Position numbers and translations under genes: made by a program. The notes under the pieces were generated by a model. It was given only the letters and a program-made list of their open reading frames with translations, had not been told where the DNA came from and ran no database searches. 40,642 bases of DNA from the NCBI GenBank assembly GCA_002376325.1, contig DFMR01000076.1, forward strand, positions 1 to 40,642, read 5' to 3'. Below, piece after piece: positions 32,072-39,808 of this stretch; within the stretch, counting starts at the first letter, position 1; every line of letters begins with the position of its first letter. The DNA comes from Proteobacteria bacterium UBA3588. GTDB lineage: Bacteria > Pseudomonadota > Gammaproteobacteria > Thiohalomonadales > Thiohalomonadaceae.

Positions 32072-32323
32072 ATGGAATGCCGCATCGGCTGCGGCGCCTG
32101 CTGTATCGCGCCTTCGATTTCGTCCGCCATCCCAGGGATGGCGGACGGAAAACCCGCGGGAGCTCGCTGCGTGCAATTGGCAGCGGACAACACCTGCCGA
32201 CTGTTCGGGTCGCCGCAGCGGCCGGCGGTGTGCGGCCGTTTTGAGCCGAGCGGTGATGTGTGCGGCACCGATACGGAAGATGCGCTACGGCGACTGCACA
32301 CCCTTGAGGTCCTGACCGCATAG
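32072..32323 (+). CDS. YkgJ-family small cysteine-cluster protein
   Basis: An 83-residue protein that begins MECRIGCGACCIAPSISSAI. The Cys pattern CRIGCGACC, then GARCVQL, TCRLFG, AVCGRF and VCGTD matches the zinc/iron-chelate CxxCxxCC-type family PF03692. Members are thought to bind a metal cluster, but no reaction is proven for this small type. I start at ATG 32072; a GTG at 32048 that overlaps the pyrE stop would add eight residues with no family match. It ends 3 bases from the convergent TauE gene. Confidence 0.88.
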   Translation: MECRIGCGACCIAPSISSAIPGMADGKPAGARCVQLAADNTCRLFGSPQRPAVCGRFEPSGDVCGTDTEDALRRLHTLEVLTA

Positions 32324-32326
32324 TTG

Positions 32327-33082
32327 TTAGCCAAACAGCAACGAACAACCGACCAGAAAGGTGACCAGCTCGAAGGCGCGCTTGATCCAGCGGTTACCCT
32401 TGGCGATGGCCAGATGGGCGCCGAGATAACCGCCCAGCAGCGAGCCGAGCAACAATGCCGGCAGCCAACTCCACGCGACGCTACCCAACACCCCCAAGGT
32501 TATTGCGCCGGCGCCGTTCCAGAACAGCCCAACCAATACCAATGTATACGCGACCGCCCGCCGGTAATCCAAACCAAACCAGCGCACCAGCCACATGGTC
32601 ACGAACAGCCCCGTACCCGATGCCAGAGATCCATTCAGCACGCCGATAAGGAACAATCCAAGACCGCCCAGCCACAGCCCGCGGCCGTGGCGATGGCGCG
32701 GTATGTATTCCTGGCCCAAATCATGCTGCCACCACGAATAGATGCCGAGGCCCATCGTCAGCACTCCGAGCGCCAGCCGCGCCGCCCAATCCGGCACATG
32801 CAGGATCACGCCGGCGCCCAGAATCACGCCGGGGACACCGCAACCCAGGACGAACAGCACAAAACTTCGCTCCAGGATGGAGGTCTTACTGTGACGAAGG
32901 GTCGCGCCGACGCCGAGGGCAACGGTGGCAATCTTGTGGGTCACCAGAGCGACGGCGAACGGCAGACCGAGAAAGAGGAGTACCGGCAGCTGCAACAGTC
33001 CGGCACCGCCGCCGGCAAAGGCGGAGAAGACATTGGCCGCCAGGGAGGCGACAAACAGAAGCAATTGATGCGGCGAGTCCAC
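32327..33082 (-). CDS. TSUP/TauE-SafE family membrane transporter
   Basis: A 251-residue inner-membrane protein with about seven to eight helices and the TSUP pattern: an early AANVFSAFAGGGAGLLQLPV (about residues 15-34), LVTHKIATVALGVGATLRH, and a repeated half with FLIGVLNGSLASGTGLFVTM (about 145-164). Known members export sulfite, sulfoacetate or take up related anions; the substrate here is unknown. It is a different subgroup from the HCxGMCGG-type protein at 25183. It is convergent with the cysteine-cluster gene and divergent from the DUF4124 gene. Confidence 0.9.
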   Translation of the reverse strand: MDSPHQLLLFVASLAANVFSAFAGGGAGLLQLPVLLFLGLPFAVALVTHKIATVALGVGATLRHSKTSILERSFVLFVLGCGVPGVILGAGVILHVPDWAARLALGVLTMGLGIYSWWQHDLGQEYIPRHRHGRGLWLGGLGLFLIGVLNGSLASGTGLFVTMWLVRWFGLDYRRAVAYTLVLVGLFWNGAGAITLGVLGSVAWSWLPALLLGSLLGGYLGAHLAIAKGNRWIKRAFELVTFLVGCSLLFG

Positions 33083-33091
33083 GGGTGGTCC

Positions 33092-33120
33092 ATGACGAGA
33101 AAAAACGGACGAAGTATACT
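33092..33120 (+). promoter_or_regulatory. candidate promoter of the DUF4124 gene
   Basis: ATGACG (33092-33097), a 17-base spacer and TATACT (33115-33120) lie 43 bases before ATG 33163. Both hexamers match the sigma-70 consensus at four or more positions. Confidence 0.5.
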
Positions 33121-33162
33121 GTATTACACTTAACTACCTTTTGGTCCGGGAGAACTCAGGCT

Positions 33163-33810
33163 ATGGTGCAGAGAACAAATTGGGCGATGCGGTGCACCCT
33201 CGTGCTGTCCTTGTTGCTACCGCTTTCGGCAACGGCCGGCATCAAGTGTTGGACCGACAAGGATGGAACCCGCGAATGCGGCAATGTGGTACCGCCCGAA
33301 TATTCACAGCAGCAGACCACCACCTTCAATAACCAGGGTGTGGCCACCGGCGTCGAGGCGGCCGCCAAGACCCCTGAAGAGGTCGAGAAGGAAAAGGCGG
33401 CCCAGGAGGCAGCGGCCAAACGCGCCGCCGAAGAGAAGCAGCAGCAGCAACGGCAGGCGGAGTACGATCATATGCTGCTCGCCACCTTTACCACGGATCA
33501 GGACTTGATCAGATCGCGCGATCGCAAATTGAGTGCCATTGATGCCACCATCGAGGTCACCAAGGCAGCCATCACCGGTCTTCAGAAAAAGCTTGATACA
33601 CTACAGCAGAGAGCGGCGGCATACGAGCGCAACGGCCGGCCGGTGAGTGACGAATTGAACACGGACATGACGTCGATACAGCAGCAAATAGAAGGGAAAA
33701 AGCAATATATCGCCTATTCGCAGCAGGAGAAGGCGAACATCACGAAACAGTACGCATCGGACCTGAAACGTTTTCGCGAATTGAAGGCGGCGCAGCAACC
33801 GCAGCAATAG
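33163..33810 (+). CDS. Secreted DUF4124-type protein with coiled coil
   Basis: A 215-residue exported protein. A signal peptide (about residues 1-25, LVLSLLLPLSATAGIK) is followed by a short DUF4124-like unit with two cysteines (IKCWTDKDGTRECGNVVPPE, about 26-45). The rest is Gln/Glu/Lys/Ala-rich and forms coiled coils (about 70-105 and 130-210). DUF4124 proteins are common in the gammaproteobacterial periplasm, with no known reaction. I start at ATG 33163, where the signal peptide begins. A strong hairpin closes the unit. It is convergent with slmA. Confidence 0.82.
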   Translation: MVQRTNWAMRCTLVLSLLLPLSATAGIKCWTDKDGTRECGNVVPPEYSQQQTTTFNNQGVATGVEAAAKTPEEVEKEKAAQEAAAKRAAEEKQQQQRQAEYDHMLLATFTTDQDLIRSRDRKLSAIDATIEVTKAAITGLQKKLDTLQQRAAAYERNGRPVSDELNTDMTSIQQQIEGKKQYIAYSQQEKANITKQYASDLKRFRELKAAQQPQQ

Positions 33811-33822
33811 CAACAACGTCAT

Positions 33823-33854
33823 GAAAGAAGCCACGCCGCCGCGTGGCTTCTTTC
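33823..33854. terminator. bidirectional terminator between the DUF4124 gene and slmA
   Basis: GAAAGAAGCCACG (33823-33835) pairs with CGTGGCTTCTTTC (33842-33854), a perfect 13-base stem with a 6-base loop. The purine-rich left arm and T-rich right arm give a terminator shape on both strands. Confidence 0.75.
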
Positions 33855-33867
33855 CTCCGACACCACC

Positions 33868-34458
33868 CTACGCACCAAAGATGCCACGCGCCAGCAGCGG
33901 CCACTGTTGCTCCCACAATTCGGTCGGCTGCCGCTTAAAGCCGCTGCGGACGAATTGCGCCATACGGCCGTGGGCCGAGGCCACCAGCAAATTGGCGATG
34001 GCAGCCACCGGCGCGCCATTGGCCAACCGACCCGCCAGTTCGCCTTCCCGCAACACCTGTTTGAACTGGGTCTCGATGCGGTCGTAAAACTGACCGATAC
34101 GCAACCGCAGCCGCTCCGTCTCCCCCACCAGCGCATCACCCACCAGGATGCGGGTGATACCGGGATTGCGGGCGGAGAAACCCAGCAATACCGCCATCAT
34201 CCTCTCGCAGCGCGCGGCAACGTCCCGGTCGTCGGCCAGGATGCGATTGATCAACCCGAACACGGTCTGTTCGAGAAACTCGATCAGCCCTTCGAACATT
34301 TTCGCCTTGCTGGGGAAATGACGATACAACGCCGCCTCGGAGACGCCGACCGCGCGCGCCAGTCCGGCCGTGGTGATGCGTTCGCCCGGACTGGTCTCCA
34401 GTTCGTGGGCCAATGCCTCCAGTATCTGTTGCCGCCGTGACGGCTTGTCGCTACTCAT
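33868..34458 (-). CDS. slmA: SlmA, nucleoid occlusion factor
   Basis: A 196-residue TetR-family protein that binds chromosomal SBS sites and blocks FtsZ ring formation over the nucleoid. The N-terminal helix-turn-helix is RITTAGLARAVGVSEAALYR (about residues 27-46), ending HFPSKAKMFEGLIEFLEQTV, which is characteristic of SlmA. The C-terminal FVRSGFKRQPTELWEQQWPL is also typical. It starts 10 bases after the argB stop, so it shares that message. In E. coli slmA lies between dut and pyrE, so the neighbourhood supports the call. Confidence 0.95.
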   Translation of the reverse strand: MSSDKPSRRQQILEALAHELETSPGERITTAGLARAVGVSEAALYRHFPSKAKMFEGLIEFLEQTVFGLINRILADDRDVAARCERMMAVLLGFSARNPGITRILVGDALVGETERLRLRIGQFYDRIETQFKQVLREGELAGRLANGAPVAAIANLLVASAHGRMAQFVRSGFKRQPTELWEQQWPLLARGIFGA

Positions 34459-34468
34459 GTCGCCACCC

Positions 34469-35356
34469 TCATCCTTGCTTGATCAGTGTGCCCACGCCGG
34501 CGTCGGTAAATATCTCCAGCAACAGCGCATGCTCTACGCGACCGTCGATGATGTGACTCGACTTGACGCCATGCTTTACCGCCTCAAGCGCGGTACCGAT
34601 CTTCGGAATCATCCCGCCGCTGATGGTGCCGTCGGCGATCAGCTCATCCACCTTGGTCGCCGTCAAACCGGTCAGCAGAGTGCCGCTCTTATCCAGCACG
34701 CCGGCGGTGTTGGTCAGCAGGATCAGCTTTTCGGCACTGAGCGTTTCGGCAAGTTTGCCGGCGACCAGGTCGGCGTTGATATTGTAGGATTGTCCATCTT
34801 CACCGACGCCGACCGGCGCAATCACCGGGATGAAGTCGCGGGTATCGAGCAGCGCGACGATCGCCGGGTCGATCGAGGTCACTTCACCCACCAGACCGAG
34901 ATCGATAAGCTCATCCTGCTTGTCGCGGCTTTTCATCAGCAGCTTCCTTGCCCTGATCATGCCGCCATCCTTGCCGGTGAGTCCCACGGCACGACCGCCG
35001 TGCTGGTTGATGAGATTGACGATATCCTTGTTGACCAGGCCGCCGAGCACCATTTCCACCACGTCCATGGTCTCGCGATCCGTCACGCGCATGCCCTGAA
35101 TGAACTCGCCTTGTTTACCGATGCGCTTCAATAGGTCGTTAATCTGCGGGCCGCCGCCGTGGACCACTACCGGGTTCATCCCCACCAGCTTCATCAACAC
35201 CACATCCTGGGCGAAGCTGTGCTTGAGATGCTCCTCGGTCATAGCGTTGCCGCCGTACTTGATTACGATGGTTTTGCCGGAGAAGCGGCGGATATAGGGC
35301 AACGCCTCGGCAAGCACCCGTGCGTTATTCATTGCGGTATCGAAATCAAGCGTCAT
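34469..35356 (-). CDS. argB: Acetylglutamate kinase
   Basis: Second step of arginine synthesis: phosphorylation of N-acetyl-L-glutamate. The 295-residue chain has the usual TIVIKYGGNAMTEEHLKHSF (about residues 29-48), VVVHGGGPQINDLLKR, YNINADLVAGKLAETLSAEK and SGGMIPKIGTALEAV. The N-terminal helix before the kinase domain (ALPYIRRFSGKT) is the type found in hexameric, arginine-inhibited enzymes, so feedback control is likely. It lies between slmA and the orphan AlgC-type sensor gene. In Pseudomonas argB also follows algC. Confidence 0.96.
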   Translation of the reverse strand: MTLDFDTAMNNARVLAEALPYIRRFSGKTIVIKYGGNAMTEEHLKHSFAQDVVLMKLVGMNPVVVHGGGPQINDLLKRIGKQGEFIQGMRVTDRETMDVVEMVLGGLVNKDIVNLINQHGGRAVGLTGKDGGMIRARKLLMKSRDKQDELIDLGLVGEVTSIDPAIVALLDTRDFIPVIAPVGVGEDGQSYNINADLVAGKLAETLSAEKLILLTNTAGVLDKSGTLLTGLTATKVDELIADGTISGGMIPKIGTALEAVKHGVKSSHIIDGRVEHALLLEIFTDAGVGTLIKQG

Positions 35357-35440
35357 AAATTCCGGTCAGTCTGAAAAATGATGGGCAGTCGTCACGTGGA
35401 TTGCACTGCAGCACACCGCCCGGTGCCGCAGCAGCAGCGA

Positions 35441-36655
35441 TTATTCTTTCTTGTCGTTATCAGCCGAAGTACCGGCGACTTCCTCCACTTCAACCGCATC
35501 CTTGTCCATAAATAATACCGATGGCGCCAGATCATCGTCACCGGACGGCCCTTCGTCCACTATGATGCCGGGATCTTCGCGCATGGCCGCTGCCTTGGCG
35601 AAGTCGGGATGTACCTGCTTGGGTTGCACGCGCTGCTCCAGCGCGCGCAACACCTCGCGCGATTCGGCCAGGCGCACCTCGAAATTGTGCTGGCGACCGC
35701 CGCTCACCATTTCGACCGCCTGTTTTACCACCGCGATCAGGTCGCCGCGCACGATGCGGCCGCACATGAGACCCAAGGCCATGAATCCCGCAATCAAAGC
35801 CGCAGCGGCAAAGCCGAACACCGAAAAGAACGCCAGCCGCTGGGCGGCCGTCAATGCAGCCGGCGCCGGCAGCCATTGTGCCAACTGCCACGCTGTGCCG
35901 GGTACAGCGGCGGTGTATGGCGCGCCGCCGCCCTGCAGTGCTTTGTTGCCGACGGCGGCAAGCACCAGCGTTTCGGCAGCGCCCTGGCGCAGTTCGACAT
36001 AGCCGTTGGTTTCGCCACTCAGTGGCTGCACCCACTTTTTCAACAGATCGACATCCATGGTGACCACAACGGTGCCGGCGATACCGTGCGCCCCGATGAC
36101 AGGACGGACGACGACCATGTGCTGTCCCTTGGTACCGAATAGATGGACCTCGACCGGCGGCGGCAACCGCTCGGTTTCGGCGCGATGAATCAGATCCAGG
36201 CAGGCATAACTCAGCGGCGGCTGGCCGGTAGCGTCGATCCGGTGGTAACCCGCCGGCAATATCCGCACATCCAACACGGCCGGGATCAACCTGCCCAGCG
36301 CCGCCGCGTGCTGCGACACCACCGTCGAGTCGTTGTCGCCCAACGCCGACGCCAACGCCGCACTACGACCGGCCGCGGCAACGCTGTCGGCGACGCCTTC
36401 GATCCGGCTGCCCAACCGGGCGGCAAGTGTCGCTGTTTGCGCCTTGCGCAAGGCTTCGGCCCTGCCGTTGCCCAGCAACACGAACTGCAGATAGGTAAAT
36501 CCCGCCGTGATGACGAGCACCACCGCCGCCAGCAGGAACGCCATCAGCACCATGCGCCGGATACTAAGGCCGCGAGACTCTTTGCTGACCGCAGCCACGC
36601 CGCCAACGGGATTATCCGCAGGTTTTTTGTGCAACTTGTTCAGCAGAGATTTCAC
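35441..36655 (-). CDS. AlgC-type N-terminal membrane sensor region without the mutase
   Basis: A 404-residue protein that resembles the membrane-bound N-terminal extension found before phosphomannomutase/phosphoglucomutase (AlgC) in several gammaproteobacteria. It has a first membrane helix (about residues 36-60), a periplasmic sensor-like domain of about 210 residues, a second helix (about 280-306, LAFFSVFGFAAAALIAGFMA) and a cytoplasmic acidic tail. It stops at EVEEVAGTSADNDKKE. The catalytic SIFRAYDIRG and metal-binding mutase motifs are absent, and only 84 bases separate the stop from argB. It sits exactly where algC stands in the coaBC-dut-algC-argB order. The AlgC link rests on position and general architecture. 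Confidence 0.65.
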   Translation of the reverse strand: MKSLLNKLHKKPADNPVGGVAAVSKESRGLSIRRMVLMAFLLAAVVLVITAGFTYLQFVLLGNGRAEALRKAQTATLAARLGSRIEGVADSVAAAGRSAALASALGDNDSTVVSQHAAALGRLIPAVLDVRILPAGYHRIDATGQPPLSYACLDLIHRAETERLPPPVEVHLFGTKGQHMVVVRPVIGAHGIAGTVVVTMDVDLLKKWVQPLSGETNGYVELRQGAAETLVLAAVGNKALQGGGAPYTAAVPGTAWQLAQWLPAPAALTAAQRLAFFSVFGFAAAALIAGFMALGLMCGRIVRGDLIAVVKQAVEMVSGGRQHNFEVRLAESREVLRALEQRVQPKQVHPDFAKAAAMREDPGIIVDEGPSGDDDLAPSVLFMDKDAVEVEEVAGTSADNDKKE

Positions 36656-36685
36656 GGTTGCTCATCCCCTCAACTGACGGGCTGC

Positions 36686-37153
36686 TCAATGGTGCCCGGT
36701 ATGCCCGAATCCGCCGCAGCCGCGCGTACTCGATTCGAAATCGTCCACCACGTCGAAAGCGACCTGCGTGACGGGGATGAAGACCATTTGAGCGATACGC
36801 TCGCCGATGTTGATGGTAAATGAATCGCCGGACCGGTTCCAACACGAAACGAACACCTCGCCCTGGTAATCGCTGTCGATCAGGCCCACCAGGTTACCCA
36901 GCACGATACCCTTTTTATGCCCCAATCCCGAACGCGGCAACAGCACCGCCGCCAGCGATGGATCGGCAATGTGAATGGCGATGCCGGTGGGTATCAGGTG
37001 CGTCTCGCCGGGTCCGATTTCCAACGGCGCGGCAAGACAGGCGCGCAGATCGAGACCGGCCGAACCGTCGGTGGCGTAGGCGGGAAGGGGAAACTCGCCG
37101 CCGATGCGGGGATCGAGTACCTTGAGTTGTATCCTGCGCATAGCGTCGTCCAT
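36686..37153 (-). CDS. dut: Deoxyuridine triphosphatase
   Basis: Hydrolyses dUTP to dUMP, keeping uracil out of DNA and supplying thymidylate synthesis. The five dUTPase motifs are all present: GSAGLDLRA (I), PRSGLGHKKGI (II), GLIDSDYQGE (III), RIAQMVF (IV) and the C-terminal arm RGCGGFGHTG (V). I choose ATG 37153 (155 residues), because GAGGG lies 5 bases before it. A TTG at 37165 overlaps the coaBC stop as TTGA, and an ATG at 37141 would give the usual 151 residues. It lies 30 bases before the orphan sensor gene. Confidence 0.95.
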   Translation of the reverse strand: MDDAMRRIQLKVLDPRIGGEFPLPAYATDGSAGLDLRACLAAPLEIGPGETHLIPTGIAIHIADPSLAAVLLPRSGLGHKKGIVLGNLVGLIDSDYQGEVFVSCWNRSGDSFTINIGERIAQMVFIPVTQVAFDVVDDFESSTRGCGGFGHTGHH

Positions 37154-37161
37154 CGATTCCC

Positions 37162-38370
37162 TCAATGCCCTCTCACTGTAGAACTTTGCAGATAGCGTTC
37201 AGCGATCAATTTCACTAAACGGCGCGCCAATTCGCTCTTCGGCGCCTCCTCCAGTGCGCTATCGCCGTCCGCCCAATAGACCTGCAAAGCGTTGCTCTCA
37301 CTGTCGAAACCGCGATCGCCGCCGACCCAATTGGCGGCGATCATGTCCAGCTTCTTTTCCGCCAGTTTGCCACGGGCGTAGCGCGCAAGGTCATCGGTCT
37401 CGGCGGCAAAGCCAACCGTGAACACGTCAGGGCGCTGTGTACTGATGGTTGCCAGGATGTCGGTATTACGCGTCAGCGCCAGTGTCGTGGCCGGCTGTTC
37501 CTTCTTCATCTTGCCGGTCGCCGCCGTGGTCGGCCGATAATCGGCCACCGCCGCCGTCGCCACCAGCAGGTCGAAGCGCTCGCCCGCGACCGCCGCCATC
37601 ATCTCGGCGGCGCTCTCCACATCGACGCGCCGTACCCCCGGCGGCGTCGGCAGCTGCACCGGCCCGGCAACCAGGACCACGTCGGCCCCCGCCGCCGCCA
37701 GCGCCGCCGCCACCGCGAATCCCATCTTGCCGGAGCTGCGGTTGCTGATAAAGCGCACCGGGTCGATCGCCTCCCGCGTCGGGCCGGCGGTCACCAGTGC
37801 GGAGACTCCGGCCAGCAGCCCTCCGCCGCACAACGCCTCTACGCCGGCCAACAACTCCGCCGGCTCCAGCATGCGTCCGGGACCCACCTCACCACACGCC
37901 TGTTCGCCCGTCGCCGGTCCCAGCACGTGGACACCGCGCGCGCTCAGTCGATCGACATTCTCACGGGTCGCCGGCGCCTGCCACATCTGCCGGTTCATCG
38001 CCGGCGCCAGGACAAGGGGGACAGCCGCCGCCAGACACAAGGTGGCCAACAGGTCATCGGCCATTCCGGCCGCCAGCCGTGCAAGGAAATCGGCACTGGC
38101 AGGCGCCACCAGTACCAGATCCGCCCAGCGCGCAAGTTCAATGTGATCCATTCCCGCCTCGGCAGCGGCGTCGAACAGCTCGCTGCGCACCGGCTGGCCG
38201 GAGAGGGCCTGAAAGGTCAGGGGGGTAACGAACTCGGTTGCGCCGCGGGTCATGACCACCCGCACCTCGGCGCCGGCACGGCGCAACAGCCGCACCAGTT
38301 CGCACGCCTTGTACGCTGCGATGCCGCCGGTGACACCGAGAAGTATGTGTCTGTTCACTAACCCGCTCAT
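37162..38370 (-). CDS. coaBC: CoaBC, phosphopantothenoylcysteine synthetase/decarboxylase
   Basis: A bifunctional coenzyme A enzyme of 402 residues (once called Dfp). The N-terminal flavin-dependent decarboxylase has ILLGVTGGIAAYKACELVRL, the substrate His region and PAMNRQMWQAPATRENV (about residues 110-126), with the active-site Cys in ACGEVGPGRM. The C-terminal synthetase has VTAGPTREAIDPVRFISNRS, SSGKMGFAVA and the cytidylyl-binding KMKKEQ segment. The start is ATG 38370; an open frame extends to 38517 through the heptad repeat. The dut gene follows with a slight overlap or a gap of 8 bases, depending on its start. Confidence 0.95.
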   Translation of the reverse strand: MSGLVNRHILLGVTGGIAAYKACELVRLLRRAGAEVRVVMTRGATEFVTPLTFQALSGQPVRSELFDAAAEAGMDHIELARWADLVLVAPASADFLARLAAGMADDLLATLCLAAAVPLVLAPAMNRQMWQAPATRENVDRLSARGVHVLGPATGEQACGEVGPGRMLEPAELLAGVEALCGGGLLAGVSALVTAGPTREAIDPVRFISNRSSGKMGFAVAAALAAAGADVVLVAGPVQLPTPPGVRRVDVESAAEMMAAVAGERFDLLVATAAVADYRPTTAATGKMKKEQPATTLALTRNTDILATISTQRPDVFTVGFAAETDDLARYARGKLAEKKLDMIAANWVGGDRGFDSESNALQVYWADGDSALEEAPKSELARRLVKLIAERYLQSSTVRGH

Positions 38371-38395
38371 GAAGGCGGAGTGTAGCAAGTGGCAT

Positions 38396-38511
38396 AGGGA
38401 AAGGGAAAAGGAGGAGGGTGCTGCGCATGGATAAAAAAATCGCCGAGATACACCGCCCTGTGCCGGCGGTCTCCCCTTTGCCCTTTCCCTCAGTACCTTG
38501 TACCTTTGGTC
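38396..38511. repeat. heptad-repeat inverted repeat between coaBC and radC
   Basis: The left arm AGGGAAAGGGAAAAGGAG (38396-38413) and the right arm (38471-38490, CCCTTTG/CCCTTTC words) match as reverse complements, with about 3 differences in 20. Further heptads (CCTTGTA, CCTTTGG) follow to 38511. A small ACCGCC/GGCGGT hairpin lies inside. The element takes up most of the 164-base gap between divergent genes. It is the third such heptad element, again with its own word. Confidence 0.7.
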
Positions 38512-38534
38512 TACCAAATCACACGGAGGTGACC

Positions 38535-39209
38535 ATGGCGATACGGGACTGGCCCGCGGCGGAGCGACCGCGGGAAAAATTGCTGCGCATGGGGGCGGGT
38601 ACGCTGTCCGACGCGGAGCTGCTGGCGATCTTCCTGCGCACCGGCCTGCCCGGCGTCAGCGCCGTGGACTTGGCGCGCCGCCTGCTGAACGAGTGCGGCG
38701 GCCTGCGCCCGCTGCTCGACGCCGACTACCAGGCCATGCGCAGCCATAAGGGGTTGGGGCCGGCCAAATTCGTCCAATTGCAGGCCGCCCTGGAGCTGGC
38801 ACGGCGCCACCTGTGGGAGACGCTGCAACGCGGCGACGCCCTCACCTCGCCGGACGAGACCCGCCGTTTTCTTGCCGCCCGGCTGCGCGGCTACCACCAC
38901 GAGGTGTTCGCCTGCCTGTTTCTGGACAACCGCCACCGCGTCATCGCCTTCGACGAACTGTTCAGCGGTACTATCGACGGCGCCGCGGTGCATCCGCGCG
39001 AGGTGGTAAAGCGGGCTTTGGGGCACAATGCGGCGGCGGTGATCCTGGCCCATAACCATCCCTCCGGCGTCGCCGAGCCAAGCCGTGCCGACGAGGCCAT
39101 CACCCGGCGCCTCAAGGAAGCCCTCGCCACCGTGGAGATCCGGGTCCTGGATCACCTGGTGGTCGGGGACGGCGAAATGGTGTCGCTGGCCGAGAGGGGT
39201 TTGATCTAG
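38535..39209 (+). CDS. radC: RadC-family JAMM-domain protein
   Basis: A 224-residue protein of the UPF0758 family. An N-terminal helical domain holds LSDAELLAIFLRTGLPGVSA and LGPAKFVQLQAALELARR. The C-terminal metal-binding JAB/MPN domain has FDELFSGTIDGAAVHPREVV and the JAMM signature AHNHPSGVAEPSRAD. E. coli radC was first tied to repair, but a later reassignment left its function unclear. I start at ATG 38535 with a strong GGAGG site; an open frame upstream passes through the repeat and is not likely coding. The rpmB promoter overlaps its end. Confidence 0.94.
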   Translation: MAIRDWPAAERPREKLLRMGAGTLSDAELLAIFLRTGLPGVSAVDLARRLLNECGGLRPLLDADYQAMRSHKGLGPAKFVQLQAALELARRHLWETLQRGDALTSPDETRRFLAARLRGYHHEVFACLFLDNRHRVIAFDELFSGTIDGAAVHPREVVKRALGHNAAAVILAHNHPSGVAEPSRADEAITRRLKEALATVEIRVLDHLVVGDGEMVSLAERGLI

Positions 39210-39229
39210 GGGCCGAAGTCTGATATAAA
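39201..39229 (+). promoter_or_regulatory. strong promoter of rpmB-rpmG
   Basis: TTGATC (39201-39206), a spacer of 17 and an extended -10 TGA-TATAAA (39221-39229) lie 53 bases before the rpmB ATG. The -35 overlaps the radC stop. This is the best sigma-70 promoter in the window, in line with ribosomal protein output. Confidence 0.75.
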
Positions 39230-39281
39230 ACGCGGCTCCTCGTCGCGAGACGGGAAAGAATTCCGTTCGGAGGCAATAATC

Positions 39282-39518
39282 ATGTCCAGAGTATGTCAGG
39301 TCACGGGCAAAGGCCCGATGACGGGTAACAATGTATCGCACGCGAACAACAAGACGCGTCGCCGTTTTCTGCCGAATCTGCAGAGTCACCGCTTTTGGGT
39401 CGAGAGCGAAAACCGCTTCATCCGCCTGCGCGTCAGCACCAAGGCCATGCGCACCATCGACAAGAAGGGTATCGATGCGGTGCTGGCTGAGATGCGTGCC
39501 CGCGGCGAGAAGGTGTAA
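39282..39518 (+). CDS. rpmB: 50S ribosomal protein L28
   Basis: A 78-residue large-subunit protein. MSRVCQVTGKGPMTGNNVSH, NKTRRRFLPNLQSHRFWVES and the RLRVSTKAMRTIDKKGIDAV tail are the standard L28 signatures. The N-terminal CxxTGKxP motif keeps one Cys only (the zinc-free form typical of proteobacteria). rpmG follows at 11 bases, the normal pair. A good GGAGG site stands before the start. Confidence 0.98.
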   Translation: MSRVCQVTGKGPMTGNNVSHANNKTRRRFLPNLQSHRFWVESENRFIRLRVSTKAMRTIDKKGIDAVLAEMRARGEKV

Positions 39519-39529
39519 GGAGAGAGACT

Positions 39530-39697
39530 ATGGCCAAGGGTGCCCGCGAAAAGATCAAGCTGGTGTCGTCCGCCGACACCGGTCATTTCTACACCACCAC
39601 CAAGAACAAGCGTACCAAGCCGGAAAAGATGGAGATCAAGAAGTACGATCCCGTCGTCCGTAAGCATGTGGTGTACAAGGAAGCGAAGATTAAGTAG
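39530..39697 (+). CDS. rpmG: 50S ribosomal protein L33
   Basis: A 55-residue large-subunit protein: MAKGAREKIKLVSSADTGHF, then YTTTKNKRTKPEKMEIKKYD and VVRKHVVYKEAKIK. It lacks the four zinc cysteines of C+ forms, so it is the C-minus type. ATG 39530 follows an AGGAGAGAG site 11 bases after the rpmB stop. A terminator closes the pair. Confidence 0.97.
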   Translation: MAKGAREKIKLVSSADTGHFYTTTKNKRTKPEKMEIKKYDPVVRKHVVYKEAKIK

Positions 39698-39716
39698 GCG
39701 CTACCCGCCTCCGATC

Positions 39717-39752
39717 AAAAAAGGCCCGGCCATGCGCGCCGGGTTTTTTTTG
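39717..39752 (+). terminator. intrinsic terminator of rpmB-rpmG
   Basis: CCCGGC (39725-39730) and GCCGGG (39738-39743) form the stem, with eight T bases after it (39744-39751) and six A bases before. The A-run could make it work in reverse for the convergent antiporter gene. Confidence 0.9.
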
Positions 39753-39808
39753 GCTTGCCGTTGCGATCAACGGCGGGCATGGCGCATCGCGGCGCCATGC
39801 CCGAGCCC

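Noticed and set aside
38418..38534. N-terminal extension of radC from 38418
   Set aside because: It would translate the heptad repeat and lacks a family match; a strong ribosome site precedes ATG 38535.
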